Shown here one piece after another: positions 1 to 8,596 of a stretch of DNA of 64,000 bases. Within the stretch, counting starts at the first letter, position 1, and every line of letters begins with the position of its first letter. The notes under the pieces were generated by a model. The model did not search any database, was not told the origin of the DNA, and saw only the letters and a list, made by a program, of their open reading frames with translations. The stretch spans positions 50,632 to 114,631 of the forward strand of contig CAJXPX010000012.1 in assembly GCA_913058335.1 (NCBI GenBank), in the 5' to 3' direction. The translations under genes were made by a program, and so were the position numbers. The DNA comes from an uncultured Hyphomonadaceae bacterium. Its GTDB lineage: Bacteria; Pseudomonadota; Alphaproteobacteria; Caulobacterales; Maricaulaceae.

Positions 1-56
1 TTCAAGAATGTTTGCAGTCGGTTTATTCACCCGAGTCTCCCTTTGGAAACCGCTTA

Positions 57-2267
57 TCAGCCACCGTTTTGCAAGGCAATCCGCTTCTCATTGACCATTT
101 TGAGCAATTCTGCTGCGGCTTGTGCGTCACACAGGGCTCGATGGTGACTTTCTAGTTTTATTTCAAACTCTTGGCATAGGTTTTTGAGGCTATATGAGCG
201 ATAACCGGGATATAGTTTTCGCATGGAAGAACAGGTGCAAATTTTTGGATGACGAAATTTCCGGTCAATCATCTGATATTCCGTCGAAATGAAGCCGTAA
301 TCAAAATTTACATTATGGGCCGCAAATATTGCGTCTCCCATAAATTCTGAAAAACTATCGGCGACATCTGAAAAAAGAGGAGCCTTGGCGACCATGGCTT
401 CATCAATCCCCGTAATGCGGGTGATGTTAGGTGGAATAGAGCGTTGAGGATTTATCAGGCTTTGCCACTCATCAATAACTTCGCCGCCGCGCATTTTGAC
501 AGCGCCGATCTCCGTGAGGCGATGAAGGCCAGGACGCCCCCCTGTCGTTTCAACATCCACTACAACGTAAGTCTGATCCGGATCAATATGCCAGCCTAAG
601 CGGAGAATTTCTGCTTTATAGCCTGCCGATTTCAATTGCCGCAGCCGCGTTAATTGATTCCGTCGCAATACATCGCCCTCGGCTTTGATTTCGACAAATC
701 GGACATTTCCATGCTCAATCAGCATCAAATCGGGAAATCCGCTTTTTGTGGCCACGTAATCCTGGGCCATTAGTCTTAAAACAGAAGATAGTGCGCCGTA
801 GGGGGAGTGGGTAATCAAAGCTTTGATTCTTTCAATGGAGCGACTACCCCAACTAAAAACGCCGTTTTCCTCCATATAGTGGTGTGTGAGAGTTTTCAGT
901 AGCGCCAAGAGAGTTGCGGGAACGTTCGTTAAGCCCTCCAGTTTTTTTTCTATGGCTGTTTGATGGGCCTTGTAAAAACTCCGTGTTTTTAAACTCTCAG
1001 GCAGATGCCAGCTTTGATCGTCCTTTTTTCTGTAAAGCTCGTCCCAGAACAGTAACCCGAACAACATTTGCCAAGGTTGGTTTTCTGTCCGATACGCCTC
1101 AATCCCCTGTTCCTTGAAGTGTCTAAGTGCGGCTTGTTCGGGGGCGTGGCGGAAGGCTTCATCCAAAAACCGAATTTCACTGTCTCGAAGCAAATCTGTG
1201 ACGGCACTCGTGCGCTTGTTTTCAAACTTACGAGCATAAAAGTCCTCGGCGAAAGCATGCTCTTCGTCGCTTTCTGGATTCTCAATCATTTCTTCTAATC
1301 GCTGCTGAACCCAATCCCGGTCTTCGTCAGCGTTTCGCGCATATCGAATACGTACAACACGTTCGTTACAATGCCCGTGGTCGGATCGACTATATAAAGA
1401 TAGTGCTTTTTCAATTTCGCCCTTACGTTCTGATAAACCGCCTAGCTTTTGGAGTAGTTTTCCCCGTTTTACCGAGATTGGCCCGTCCACAGCCTTCGGC
1501 CAATCATCAACGGCTTCAATTAGGGTTTGAATCTCGGAGACGTCTCCGTCCTTAAAACTTTGCAAGGCAGACGCGTAAAAATAGTCCGTTTCTGCCTCGT
1601 CTTGATCCTGATACTTAAGTGTTGCAGCGTCGGAACGGGCAGGACGAACAAGGCCTAGTTCTTTGAGTGTTTTAGTTTGAAGGCTCGTTTCAATTCGGCC
1701 GAAATAAAGAAATAAGAGATAGTTATATGTCTTTAAACGGGATTGAACGATATAACCGTCAGGAATTTTGATTTGATCAATATCTATTTGATCGCAAGCA
1801 ATCTCAACCAGGCGCGCTTTTTTCCAAGAGCGTTTAAATTCTGATTCACAGACCTGATCTAACATCAGATTTGTCAGCTCGGGCTTTGTTAGTGCACTTA
1901 AATAAGAACGAAAATCTTTTTCACTCACCCCGCGAACAAACCCACTTTCACGTAAAAGTTTAAACTGAGACGGAATGTCTTGAATTTCGGAATAATGGAA
2001 ATGGTGAAAGTTAAATACATTTCCTTTGCGTCCTGCAATGCGGGCATAAGCGCATTGGGCAGGGAAGGGCAAATCTTCAAAGTCGCGAATGAAATTCGTA
2101 TGCTCGATCCCCATCAACTTCGTGTGGCGCGTACTTACATGGGTGAGCATGTCGCAAAAGGTTTTGTGGTAGTAAAATTGGGGTAGCTGCCTGACCGACC
2201 ATTGCCTCCCTTCGGAGGCGCGCCGGAACCGCCTCTGTTCTGCCCGAATGTAACTATGCGCTTTCAA
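57..2267 (-). CDS. VRR-NUC nuclease fused to a DnaQ-like DEDDh exonuclease
   Basis: A 736-residue protein. Residues about 25-500 resemble the N-terminal and central regions of bacterial FAN1-type proteins. A VRR-NUC (PD-(D/E)XK) domain follows at about 505-545, seen as GFPDLML and then FVEIKAEGD with a downstream NQ. From about 565 to the end is a DEDDh 3'-5' exonuclease with DVETTG, HNVNFDYGF and HRALCDAQ supplying the acidic residues and histidine. VRR-NUC FAN1 proteins are structure-specific nucleases acting on flaps and crosslinks; joining to an exonuclease suggests a two-step DNA-trimming enzyme (inference). The only in-frame start ahead of the conserved LPQFYY segment is a TTG, with GGGA about 11 bases upstream, so the start is uncertain. 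It is transcribed divergently from nrdR. Function in vivo is unknown. Confidence 0.85.
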   Translation of the reverse strand: MKAHSYIRAEQRRFRRASEGRQWSVRQLPQFYYHKTFCDMLTHVSTRHTKLMGIEHTNFIRDFEDLPFPAQCAYARIAGRKGNVFNFHHFHYSEIQDIPSQFKLLRESGFVRGVSEKDFRSYLSALTKPELTNLMLDQVCESEFKRSWKKARLVEIACDQIDIDQIKIPDGYIVQSRLKTYNYLLFLYFGRIETSLQTKTLKELGLVRPARSDAATLKYQDQDEAETDYFYASALQSFKDGDVSEIQTLIEAVDDWPKAVDGPISVKRGKLLQKLGGLSERKGEIEKALSLYSRSDHGHCNERVVRIRYARNADEDRDWVQQRLEEMIENPESDEEHAFAEDFYARKFENKRTSAVTDLLRDSEIRFLDEAFRHAPEQAALRHFKEQGIEAYRTENQPWQMLFGLLFWDELYRKKDDQSWHLPESLKTRSFYKAHQTAIEKKLEGLTNVPATLLALLKTLTHHYMEENGVFSWGSRSIERIKALITHSPYGALSSVLRLMAQDYVATKSGFPDLMLIEHGNVRFVEIKAEGDVLRRNQLTRLRQLKSAGYKAEILRLGWHIDPDQTYVVVDVETTGGRPGLHRLTEIGAVKMRGGEVIDEWQSLINPQRSIPPNITRITGIDEAMVAKAPLFSDVADSFSEFMGDAIFAAHNVNFDYGFISTEYQMIDRKFRHPKICTCSSMRKLYPGYRSYSLKNLCQEFEIKLESHHRALCDAQAAAELLKMVNEKRIALQNGG

Positions 2268-2474
2268 ACCGATTTTATTCCCAAGCTATCAACTGGCTTA
2301 TTAACAGAACCCTCCACAACCGATATGGAATAAAGGGTGAACAACCTTGTGAATCGCCTATTGTAATAAATCAAGGGAGTTGATGGACAAAACACAGACT
2401 TTTAATGTATTTTGAGACGCTATATCCCCCCACCAAAGATTGCGACAACAGGTTAACTGTGATACCTGCCGCCG

Positions 2475-2978
2475 ATGCGATGCCCATTTTGTTCCTCCGA
2501 AAACACGCAGGTGAAAGACAGTCGACAAGCTGAAGATAACTCAGCTGTTCGACGGCGTCGGCTTTGCGCGCAATGCGGAGGTCGATTTACCACATTCGAA
2601 CGTGTGCAGCTCCGGGAACTGACGGTGATCAAAAAGTCAGGACGTCGAACTCCGTTTGATCGAGATAAATTGGCACGTTCCGTAATGATTGCGCTGCAAA
2701 AACGCCCGGTTGAAACAGACAGAGTCGAGCAAATGATCAGTGGAGTCGTTCGACAGTTGGAAAGCATTGGGCAGGCGGATATTACATCCGATCAGATCGG
2801 CACACTTGTGATGGAAGGGTTGGCCCGACTGGATGATGTTGCATATGTTCGTTACGCCTCTGTGTACAAAGACTTTCGTGCCACTCAGGATTTTGAAAAC
2901 TTCATTGAAACCGAGAAACTTCAACCGGAATTGGATGGCTCAAACAAAGCGCGTCCTTCCGGCAAAGAAGAGGAGTAG
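2475..2978 (+). CDS. nrdR: Transcriptional repressor NrdR
   Basis: A 167-residue protein of normal family length beginning MRCPFC. Cys3, Cys6, Cys31 and Cys34 form the zinc ribbon, and an ATP-cone domain spans about residues 49-139. NrdR senses ATP/dATP and represses ribonucleotide reductase genes by binding NrdR boxes. No nrd gene lies in this window, so its targets are elsewhere. It heads the riboflavin/nusB/thiL gene run, a common arrangement in Proteobacteria, and its stop codon directly follows the Shine-Dalgarno used by the next gene. Confidence 0.96.
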   Translation: MRCPFCSSENTQVKDSRQAEDNSAVRRRRLCAQCGGRFTTFERVQLRELTVIKKSGRRTPFDRDKLARSVMIALQKRPVETDRVEQMISGVVRQLESIGQADITSDQIGTLVMEGLARLDDVAYVRYASVYKDFRATQDFENFIETEKLQPELDGSNKARPSGKEEE

Positions 2979-2984
2979 TTTGGT

Positions 2985-3644
2985 TTGCATCGACCTCTCG
3001 TTACACTGAAACTCGCCACATCATTGGATGGTAAAATCGCTTTGGCAAACGGGCAATCCGAGTGGATCACTGGCGAAGCCGCACGCAAAGAGGGACGAAA
3101 ACTCCGGGCTCAACATGACGCCATTGCAGTCGGGTCCAATACGGCGGTCACGGATAATCCGCAACTGACAACACGAATTTCCGGGGCGCCCGACCCGACC
3201 CGTGTGATCTTTGATAGCGGCTTACGCCTTTCATCTGATTCAAACCTCGTCCAAACCGCCAGAATCACCCCTACCTATATTGTAACGAAATCCGATGAAG
3301 GGGGAGCTGCTAAGCACTTGAAAGATTTAGGGGTGCTGTTGATTGTCTCGCCATATGATAAGGGTTTGAGCCTGCCCCATGCTTTGGACAGCCTTTTCAA
3401 CCTGGGTATTCGCACACTTTTGTTGGAAGGAGGCGGAACTCTTGCTGCGAGCTTTATCCGTCAAAATTTGGTGGATAGAATAGAATGGTTTAGAGCCCCT
3501 CTTATTCTTGGTGCAGAAGGCCGCCCGGCCATCGGAGACTTGGGAATAACCCATATGAATGCGGCTTATGATTTTGACCGCACAGAAGTAAATGAAGTCG
3601 GTAAGGATATCTGGGAACGCTATGCCTTGAAATCCCACGACTAG
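2985..3644 (+). CDS. ribD: RibD-type pyrimidine reductase domain, stand-alone
   Basis: A 219-residue protein matching only the C-terminal reductase half of RibD: TLKLATSLDGKIA near the start, DNPQLTTR, and a glycine-rich LLLEGGGTLAASF segment at about 147. It should reduce 5-amino-6-ribosylamino-uracil phosphate in riboflavin synthesis. The usual N-terminal zinc deaminase domain (HAE and PCxxxGxxxPC motifs) is absent and is not encoded in the preceding sequence. The start is a TTG, set by AGGAG at 2971-2975 nine bases upstream; this Shine-Dalgarno overlaps the end of nrdR. Neighbours ribE, ribB and ribH support the pathway assignment. Confidence 0.88.
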   Translation: MHRPLVTLKLATSLDGKIALANGQSEWITGEAARKEGRKLRAQHDAIAVGSNTAVTDNPQLTTRISGAPDPTRVIFDSGLRLSSDSNLVQTARITPTYIVTKSDEGGAAKHLKDLGVLLIVSPYDKGLSLPHALDSLFNLGIRTLLLEGGGTLAASFIRQNLVDRIEWFRAPLILGAEGRPAIGDLGITHMNAAYDFDRTEVNEVGKDIWERYALKSHD

Positions 3645-3661
3645 TCGTCAGGTATAGATCT

Positions 3662-4297
3662 ATGTTTACAGGAATCATTACAGACAAAGGTCGGGTCGTC
3701 TCGATTGACAGGGATCAAAGTGGGAAACGTTCTGAATGGGGCGACACCCGCATGGTTATTGACAGCGGATATGAATGTGACTCGATTGCTATCGGCGCCT
3801 CTATTGCTCACGATGGGGCGTGTATGACCGTTGTAGAAAAAAACAAAACCGAGTCGGGCTGTCGCTACGCTTTTGATGTGTCAGATGAAAGTCTCGACAA
3901 AACCACGCTTAAGTCTTGGAAGGTGGGGCGGCTAATGAATCTGGAACGCGCTATGACTGCCGCAGATGAACTGGGTGGGCATTTGGTTTCTGGTCATGTC
4001 GATCAAATCGGTGCGTTGATGACCCGTGAAGTTCAAGCGGGCTCTTTAAAACTAGTATTTAGCGCGCCGCCGGACTTGATGGCAATGATAGCGCCGAAAG
4101 GCTCCATCACGATTGACGGTGTTTCATTGACCGTAAATACGGCTGATAGTGCAACGTTTAGTGTAAATATCATTCCCCACACAGCAGAGGTGACAACGCT
4201 CGGTCAATTACAGCCAGGCGACAAAGTAAATCTGGAAATAGACCTGATAGCCCGCTATGTGGCGCGTTACTTGTCGCAAATGAAAGATAAATCGTGA
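3662..4297 (+). CDS. ribE: Riboflavin synthase alpha subunit
   Basis: A 211-residue protein starting MFTGII, the hallmark N-terminus of riboflavin synthase. Two lumazine-binding repeats are visible: the first contains the GASIAHDGACMTV segment, the second GSITIDGVSLTV. The enzyme dismutates two 6,7-dimethyl-8-ribityllumazine molecules to riboflavin. It lies 17 bases after ribD and overlaps ribB by four bases (GTGA), indicating translational coupling. No FMN riboswitch structure was seen in the short gap upstream. Confidence 0.95.
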   Translation: MFTGIITDKGRVVSIDRDQSGKRSEWGDTRMVIDSGYECDSIAIGASIAHDGACMTVVEKNKTESGCRYAFDVSDESLDKTTLKSWKVGRLMNLERAMTAADELGGHLVSGHVDQIGALMTREVQAGSLKLVFSAPPDLMAMIAPKGSITIDGVSLTVNTADSATFSVNIIPHTAEVTTLGQLQPGDKVNLEIDLIARYVARYLSQMKDKS

Positions 4298-5436
4298 CTG
4301 AATTGAATAGTGCTGTGGCGGAGGAGGTATATAATCTCGCGACGCCAGAAGAAATTATTGAAGATGCGCGTAATGGCCGTATGTACATTCTTGTGGATGC
4401 GGAGGACCGTGAAAACGAAGGCGATCTCATCATTCCGGCGCAGTTCGCAACGCCTGATGCCGTAAACTTTATGGCGAAATTCGGGCGTGGCCTTATATGT
4501 CTGGCGCTTGAGGAAGCCAAGGCAGATGCTCTTGGGCTTCGGAATATGAGCGCAGAAAACCAATCGCGATTTGAGACAGCCTTTACCCAATCCATTGAGG
4601 CCCGCGAAGGAGTTACCACAGGTATCAGCGCGGGGGATCGCTCCCATACTATTCAAACGGCCATTGATCCGGACACTCGTAAAGATGATATTGTGTCCCC
4701 CGGACATATGTTTCCTATCATTGCTAGAGATGGCGGAGTTATGGTCCGTACAGGTCATACCGAGGCTTCCGTCGATATTTCCCGTATGGCTGGATTAAAC
4801 CCGTCTGCTGTGATTTGCGAAATCATGAATGACGATGGGACGATGGCCCGTTTACCTGACCTAGTTGGGTTTGCTCAATTTCATGGCTTAAAGATTGGGA
4901 CGATTGAAGATCTGGTGAAATACCGGATGAAGAAAGACCATTTTGTTAAGCATGTTGCCTCATCCGAATTCACGTCCCAAAATAATGACACTTTCCAAAT
5001 TCATGTTTATCGGAATTTCTTGGATGGATTGGAGCATGTTGCTTTAAGCAAAGGCGAACCTGATCCAGCCAAAGAGTCATTGGTTCGAGTTCATAAAGTC
5101 GATTTTGCAGGGGATATACTATACGAAGATAGTCCTCGGTCTGGCCTCATTTGGGACGCTATGAAGAATTTGGCGGCTTATGAAGGTCATGGGGTTTTAG
5201 TTTTGATCCGCGAAGGGTCTATCGACAGCCTTTTGGAGCGTTTAGGCGCACATAAATCCTCTATTGATCGCAAAGAACAAAATATCCGTGAGTATGGTGT
5301 GGGTGCACAAATTTTAGTGGACCAAGGTGTGAAGAAAATGCGTTTAATTACCAACACCTCACCTAAACTTATCGGTCTTGAAGCCTATGATATTGAACTT
5401 GTCGGCATTACTCCGCTGAAAAACACTAAGGTCTGA
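4294..5436 (+). CDS. ribBX: RibBX-type protein: DHBP synthase with degenerate GTP cyclohydrolase II-like domain
   Basis: A 380-residue protein with a GTG start overlapping the ribE stop. Residues about 15-215 are 3,4-dihydroxy-2-butanone-4-phosphate synthase, with the acidic loop DAEDRENEGDL and GHTEASVD intact. Residues about 225-380 follow the GTP cyclohydrolase II fold (VRVH near the start, YGVGAQIL near the end) but contain no cysteine, so the three zinc ligands are missing, and the RQEGRGIGL-like catalytic loop is replaced by IREGSIDSL. This matches the RibBX variant known in Proteobacteria, in which the C-terminal domain lacks cyclohydrolase activity. A separate RibA is therefore expected elsewhere. 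It is followed at 5 bases by ribH. Confidence 0.92.
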   Translation: MTELNSAVAEEVYNLATPEEIIEDARNGRMYILVDAEDRENEGDLIIPAQFATPDAVNFMAKFGRGLICLALEEAKADALGLRNMSAENQSRFETAFTQSIEAREGVTTGISAGDRSHTIQTAIDPDTRKDDIVSPGHMFPIIARDGGVMVRTGHTEASVDISRMAGLNPSAVICEIMNDDGTMARLPDLVGFAQFHGLKIGTIEDLVKYRMKKDHFVKHVASSEFTSQNNDTFQIHVYRNFLDGLEHVALSKGEPDPAKESLVRVHKVDFAGDILYEDSPRSGLIWDAMKNLAAYEGHGVLVLIREGSIDSLLERLGAHKSSIDRKEQNIREYGVGAQILVDQGVKKMRLITNTSPKLIGLEAYDIELVGITPLKNTKV

Positions 5437-5441
5437 TAAAG

Positions 5442-5876
5442 ATGAATATTCTCGTCATCGAAGCCCGCTATTATGAAGCTATTTCCGACGCGCTTTTAGA
5501 AGGCGCTCTTTCTGTTTTACAGAAGGCAGGCGCGACTGTCACAAAACTGACCGTTCCCGGAGCGCTCGAAATTCCTCATGCTATCTCTTATGCGGAAGCG
5601 GGTCCGCAAAGTTTTGATGGATATGTTGCGTTAGGCTGCGTTATTCGAGGGGAAACCACCCATTATGATTATGTGTGTCAAGAATCTGCCCGCGCCCTAA
5701 TGGATTTAGCTGTCGATCAGGCATTAGTGGTAGGGAATGGTATTATTACGGTCGAAAACGAGGATCAGGCTTGGGCTCGCGCAAAATCGAATCAAAAGGA
5801 TAAAGGCGGGTTTGCAGCCAATGCCGTCCTCGAAATGATCCGAATTAGGACTGCTCTATCGGAGCCAGCAGAATAA
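5442..5876 (+). CDS. ribH: 6,7-dimethyl-8-ribityllumazine synthase
   Basis: A 144-residue lumazine synthase that condenses the ribD pathway product with the ribB product. Family motifs are VPGALEIPHAI, ALGCVIRGETTHYDYV (with the catalytic histidine in the TTHYDY loop) and GIITVENEDQA near the end. It starts 5 bases after ribB. Its TAA stop overlaps the ATG of nusB by one base, the usual ribH-nusB coupling in Proteobacteria. Confidence 0.96.
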   Translation: MNILVIEARYYEAISDALLEGALSVLQKAGATVTKLTVPGALEIPHAISYAEAGPQSFDGYVALGCVIRGETTHYDYVCQESARALMDLAVDQALVVGNGIITVENEDQAWARAKSNQKDKGGFAANAVLEMIRIRTALSEPAE

Positions 5877-6361
5877 TGTCTGGCGCAAACCCTAAACACC
5901 GCCGCGCCGCCCGTATCGCAATCGTTCAGGCTTTATACCAAATGGATGTCGCCAATGCGCCGTCTAAAGCCGTTGTACGAGAATTTCAAAATCACCGATT
6001 CGGCTATAATGATGAACCCGGTATGGTTCAGGTAGATGAGCCTTTCTTTGAAGAAATAATCGAAGGCGTTGTCGTCTCCCAAGAAGCGATTGACAAAAAA
6101 GTGAGCTCACTCTTGCCGGAGAAATGGCCCCTTCGCCGTTTAGATTTAACATTACGAAGTCTTTTGCGGGCGGCAGCTTATGAAATGATTCGACGCCCCG
6201 ATATTCCCGCGCTTGTGATTATAAATGAATATGTGTCGATTGCGTCTGACTTCTTCGATGGTAAGGAGCCCGGCATGGTCAACGGAATTTTGGATAAAAT
6301 CGGCAAAGATGTTCGAGCTGCTGAATTCGGACTCGTTGGCGAGTCAGCGAAAGAAATCTGA
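5876..6361 (+). CDS. nusB: Transcription antitermination factor NusB
   Basis: A 161-residue all-helical protein starting with the arginine-rich RRAARIAIVQALYQMD segment that binds boxA RNA with NusE. The C-terminal signature LRAAAYEMIRRPDIPALVIINEYVSIA and FVNGILD-like MVNGILDKI are present. NusB takes part in rRNA antitermination. It overlaps ribH by one base, and the TTG start of thiL follows its stop closely, so all belong to one transcript. Confidence 0.95.
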   Translation: MSGANPKHRRAARIAIVQALYQMDVANAPSKAVVREFQNHRFGYNDEPGMVQVDEPFFEEIIEGVVVSQEAIDKKVSSLLPEKWPLRRLDLTLRSLLRAAAYEMIRRPDIPALVIINEYVSIASDFFDGKEPGMVNGILDKIGKDVRAAEFGLVGESAKEI

Positions 6362-6363
6362 GT

Positions 6364-7359
6364 TTGGACGAGTTCGACTGGATTCAAACTTATTTAGCCC
6401 CTCTTGCCGGGCCGGAAGGACTACAGCTCCTTGATGATGCCGCGCTATATACGCCAAGGGGTGATCAGGATTTAATTCTGACGCAAGACAGCCTGATCGA
6501 GGGCATTCATTTTTTCAAAGGTGAATATGGCGCTGGCACGGCAAATCGGCTGATGACCGTAAATCTATCTGACCTTGCCGCAAAAGGCGCTCGGCCCGTG
6601 GGGTATCTCTTATCAGTGGCTTGGCCGAAACATTTAAAATCGGCTGATCTTCAAGGATGGATGCAGGCGTTTTCAAAAGGGTTGAAAACGGAGCAGGAGA
6701 GGTTTGGGTTTTCGTTATTTGGAGGGGATACAGTGAAAACTGATGGCCCCATGTCGATCAGCGCCACTTTTATCGGCGTAGTTCCCAGCGGGACAGCTGT
6801 TTTGCGTTCCGGCGCTCAGGACGGGGATGACATCTGGGTGACGGGGACGATTGGAGATGCCTATTTGGGGCTTCGATTAGCGCAAGACACATCGTCGATT
6901 CTTAAACATAACCCCACGCCTGAAGATCTTTGGGTCTGGGAAGAAGCGTTCCGCCACCCTATACCGAAACTAATATTTCGTAAAACTCTTCGTCGTTATG
7001 CCACAGCTTGTGCGGATATTTCTGATGGCCTGCTGTCTGAGGCAGGGCATATTGCTAAAGCCAGTCGTAAATCACTTATTGTGAGATTAGACGATATTCC
7101 GATAAGCAGCGCTTCGATGAAGTGGTGCGTTGGAAAAGACAACAAGGCAAAAAGAGTGGAATTGGCAACAGCTGGGGATGATTACGAACTTTTATTTACA
7201 GCCAGACCGAAAAACGCTGACCACATCCAGATAGGCGCAGCGAAATTGAATTTGGCTGTCACGAGAGTCGGCAAGGTTACTGAAGGGCAGGGTGTAAAAT
7301 GCCTTGGTTCGGACGGAAAAGCTTTAATCCTTGAAAAATTAGGATATTCCCACAATTAG
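6364..7359 (+). CDS. thiL: Thiamine-monophosphate kinase
   Basis: A 331-residue AIR-synthase-fold kinase that phosphorylates thiamine monophosphate to the diphosphate. Visible motifs are DDAALY near the N-terminus, LTQDSLIEGIHF, NLSDLAAKGARP, GGDTV and DISDGLL. It uses a TTG start two bases after nusB. nusB-thiL adjacency is common in Proteobacteria. No TPP riboswitch is apparent. Confidence 0.94.
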   Translation: MDEFDWIQTYLAPLAGPEGLQLLDDAALYTPRGDQDLILTQDSLIEGIHFFKGEYGAGTANRLMTVNLSDLAAKGARPVGYLLSVAWPKHLKSADLQGWMQAFSKGLKTEQERFGFSLFGGDTVKTDGPMSISATFIGVVPSGTAVLRSGAQDGDDIWVTGTIGDAYLGLRLAQDTSSILKHNPTPEDLWVWEEAFRHPIPKLIFRKTLRRYATACADISDGLLSEAGHIAKASRKSLIVRLDDIPISSASMKWCVGKDNKAKRVELATAGDDYELLFTARPKNADHIQIGAAKLNLAVTRVGKVTEGQGVKCLGSDGKALILEKLGYSHN

Positions 7360-7367
7360 AAATTAAA

Positions 7368-7393
7368 GCGGAAGAAGGCTTAGCGACTTCCGC
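7368..7393 (-). terminator. Possible terminator for bamE
   Basis: Inverted repeat GCGGAAG (7368-7374) and CTTCCGC (7387-7393) separated by 12 bases that include the bamE stop. Read on the minus strand the stem is followed by a T-rich TTTAATTT. It lies between the convergent thiL and bamE genes. The T run is interrupted, so strength is uncertain. Confidence 0.4.
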
Positions 7394-7886
7394 CAGGCCC
7401 GCCCGGTCCACCCGGAACATCTTGATTGCCGCCGAGACGGTCCGTCGGAATGCGGCCAATTGTTCCAAAGATCTGCTCAAGAACGGAAAGCTCACGTCCA
7501 CGCGTCGGCGTTTTCCGGCTGACGTAATCGACATATTGTCCGTCTTCAATTCCGTATTCCGCAACCTGGGTTACTTGCCCATCAAGGTCAAACGTAATGG
7601 CGGTAATGCTTCGTTCTTCGATTTTGGGACGCAGATAAGCGTAACGTTGGCGTACGCTATTCATATAAAACCAGATGTCCTCATCCAGATCCTCATCAAA
7701 GGTGCTTTTGATGGACGGGTTTCCCAAACGGGCCAGAACACTCGCTTTGGTATCTGACTCAGGATTAACTGCCTGTGGCTTTGCTTCGGTCGGGACATAG
7801 CCATGAGTCCGCAAAATCGGGTTGCAAGCACTGAGTGAGAGCATCAAAGCTCCGAAACATGCTGTTTTAATAAGATGAGAGGTCAT
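7380..7886 (-). CDS. bamE: Outer membrane assembly lipoprotein BamE
   Basis: A 168-residue lipoprotein. The signal peptide ends in the lipobox LSAC with Cys20. The SmpA/OmlA fold follows: VLARLGNPS, then WFYMNSVRQR, then ITFDLDGQVTQV. BamE is an accessory lipoprotein of the BAM complex that inserts beta-barrel proteins. The C-terminus is a short Gly/Pro-rich tail (PGGPGGPGGSR) not needed for the fold. It stands divergent to the cytochrome bc1 chaperone, as in many alphaproteobacteria. Confidence 0.92.
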   Translation of the reverse strand: MTSHLIKTACFGALMLSLSACNPILRTHGYVPTEAKPQAVNPESDTKASVLARLGNPSIKSTFDEDLDEDIWFYMNSVRQRYAYLRPKIEERSITAITFDLDGQVTQVAEYGIEDGQYVDYVSRKTPTRGRELSVLEQIFGTIGRIPTDRLGGNQDVPGGPGGPGGSR

Positions 7887-7980
7887 ATCGCCACTTTTAC
7901 TTCTGTCTGAACACGCTAAGACCTAACCAAAGCGCTGCCCACTGGCAAGACAGATACTGTGTTAAACAAAGGTTAGATTT

Positions 7981-8514
7981 ATGGGGTTTATGACTCGGCT
8001 ATTCGGACGCAATGATACGGTGAAACGCGATGCCAGTCTCATTTATACTAAACTGATGCAGCAATCCCGCAATCCTCATTTTTATGGCAAGGGCAGATTT
8101 CCTGACAGTTATGACGGGCGAATTGATGTTCTTACCCTTCATATGACTGTTGTTTTAGAGGCACTAAGGTCTTTTGATGAACAAGGGCAACGCCTTTCAC
8201 AAGCTCTGTTCGACCAGATGAAGGATGATTTTGAAATTGCTCTAAGGGAAGAAGGTATTTCCGATACGGGTGTCGCTAAGCGCATCAAGCCTATGATTCG
8301 CCTTTTTTATACACGCGTGAAAGACTATACCGAAGCCTTACCAAATGAAGGCATTAGATCGGTTGCCGCTTCGCCCTATCATGGTACGGACGGTGAATTG
8401 GCTAATGAGTTCTTAAATCAACTCCAAACTTATAGCGTTTCGTTCCGTCAATCGCTTTCAGAAAAATCACTCGGAGAAATCGCTTCTGCAAGGTTTGTTT
8501 TTCCGCCGCTTTAA
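7981..8514 (+). CDS. Ubiquinol-cytochrome c chaperone family protein
   Basis: A 177-residue protein of the CBP3/UQCC1 family, which assists cytochrome b and bc1 complex assembly in mitochondria and alphaproteobacteria. Family features include the N-terminal YTKLMQQSRNPHFYG-like segment and the FDGRIDVLTLH-like YDGRIDVLTLHM block at about 40-52. Placement between bamE and plsX fits the alphaproteobacterial order. The DUF177 (YceD) gene often found before plsX is absent; only about 80 non-coding bases separate this gene from plsX. Confidence 0.85.
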   Translation: MGFMTRLFGRNDTVKRDASLIYTKLMQQSRNPHFYGKGRFPDSYDGRIDVLTLHMTVVLEALRSFDEQGQRLSQALFDQMKDDFEIALREEGISDTGVAKRIKPMIRLFYTRVKDYTEALPNEGIRSVAASPYHGTDGELANEFLNQLQTYSVSFRQSLSEKSLGEIASARFVFPPL

Positions 8515-8596
8515 GTCCATCAAAGGGATTTCGGATTAATAATTAGGCATGAGGCCTTGGCTTGGCTATAGCGGAACGAGAGAGTAAAGGGACTTT

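Noticed and set aside
2268..2474. FMN riboswitch upstream of the riboflavin genes
   Set aside because: The gap before nrdR and the gap before ribE lack the conserved FMN-element helices; nothing beyond possible promoter-like sequence was seen.
7360..7380. TPP regulation of thiL
   Set aside because: thiL is co-transcribed with nusB and no CUGAGA/ACCUGAUC-like TPP elements are present upstream.
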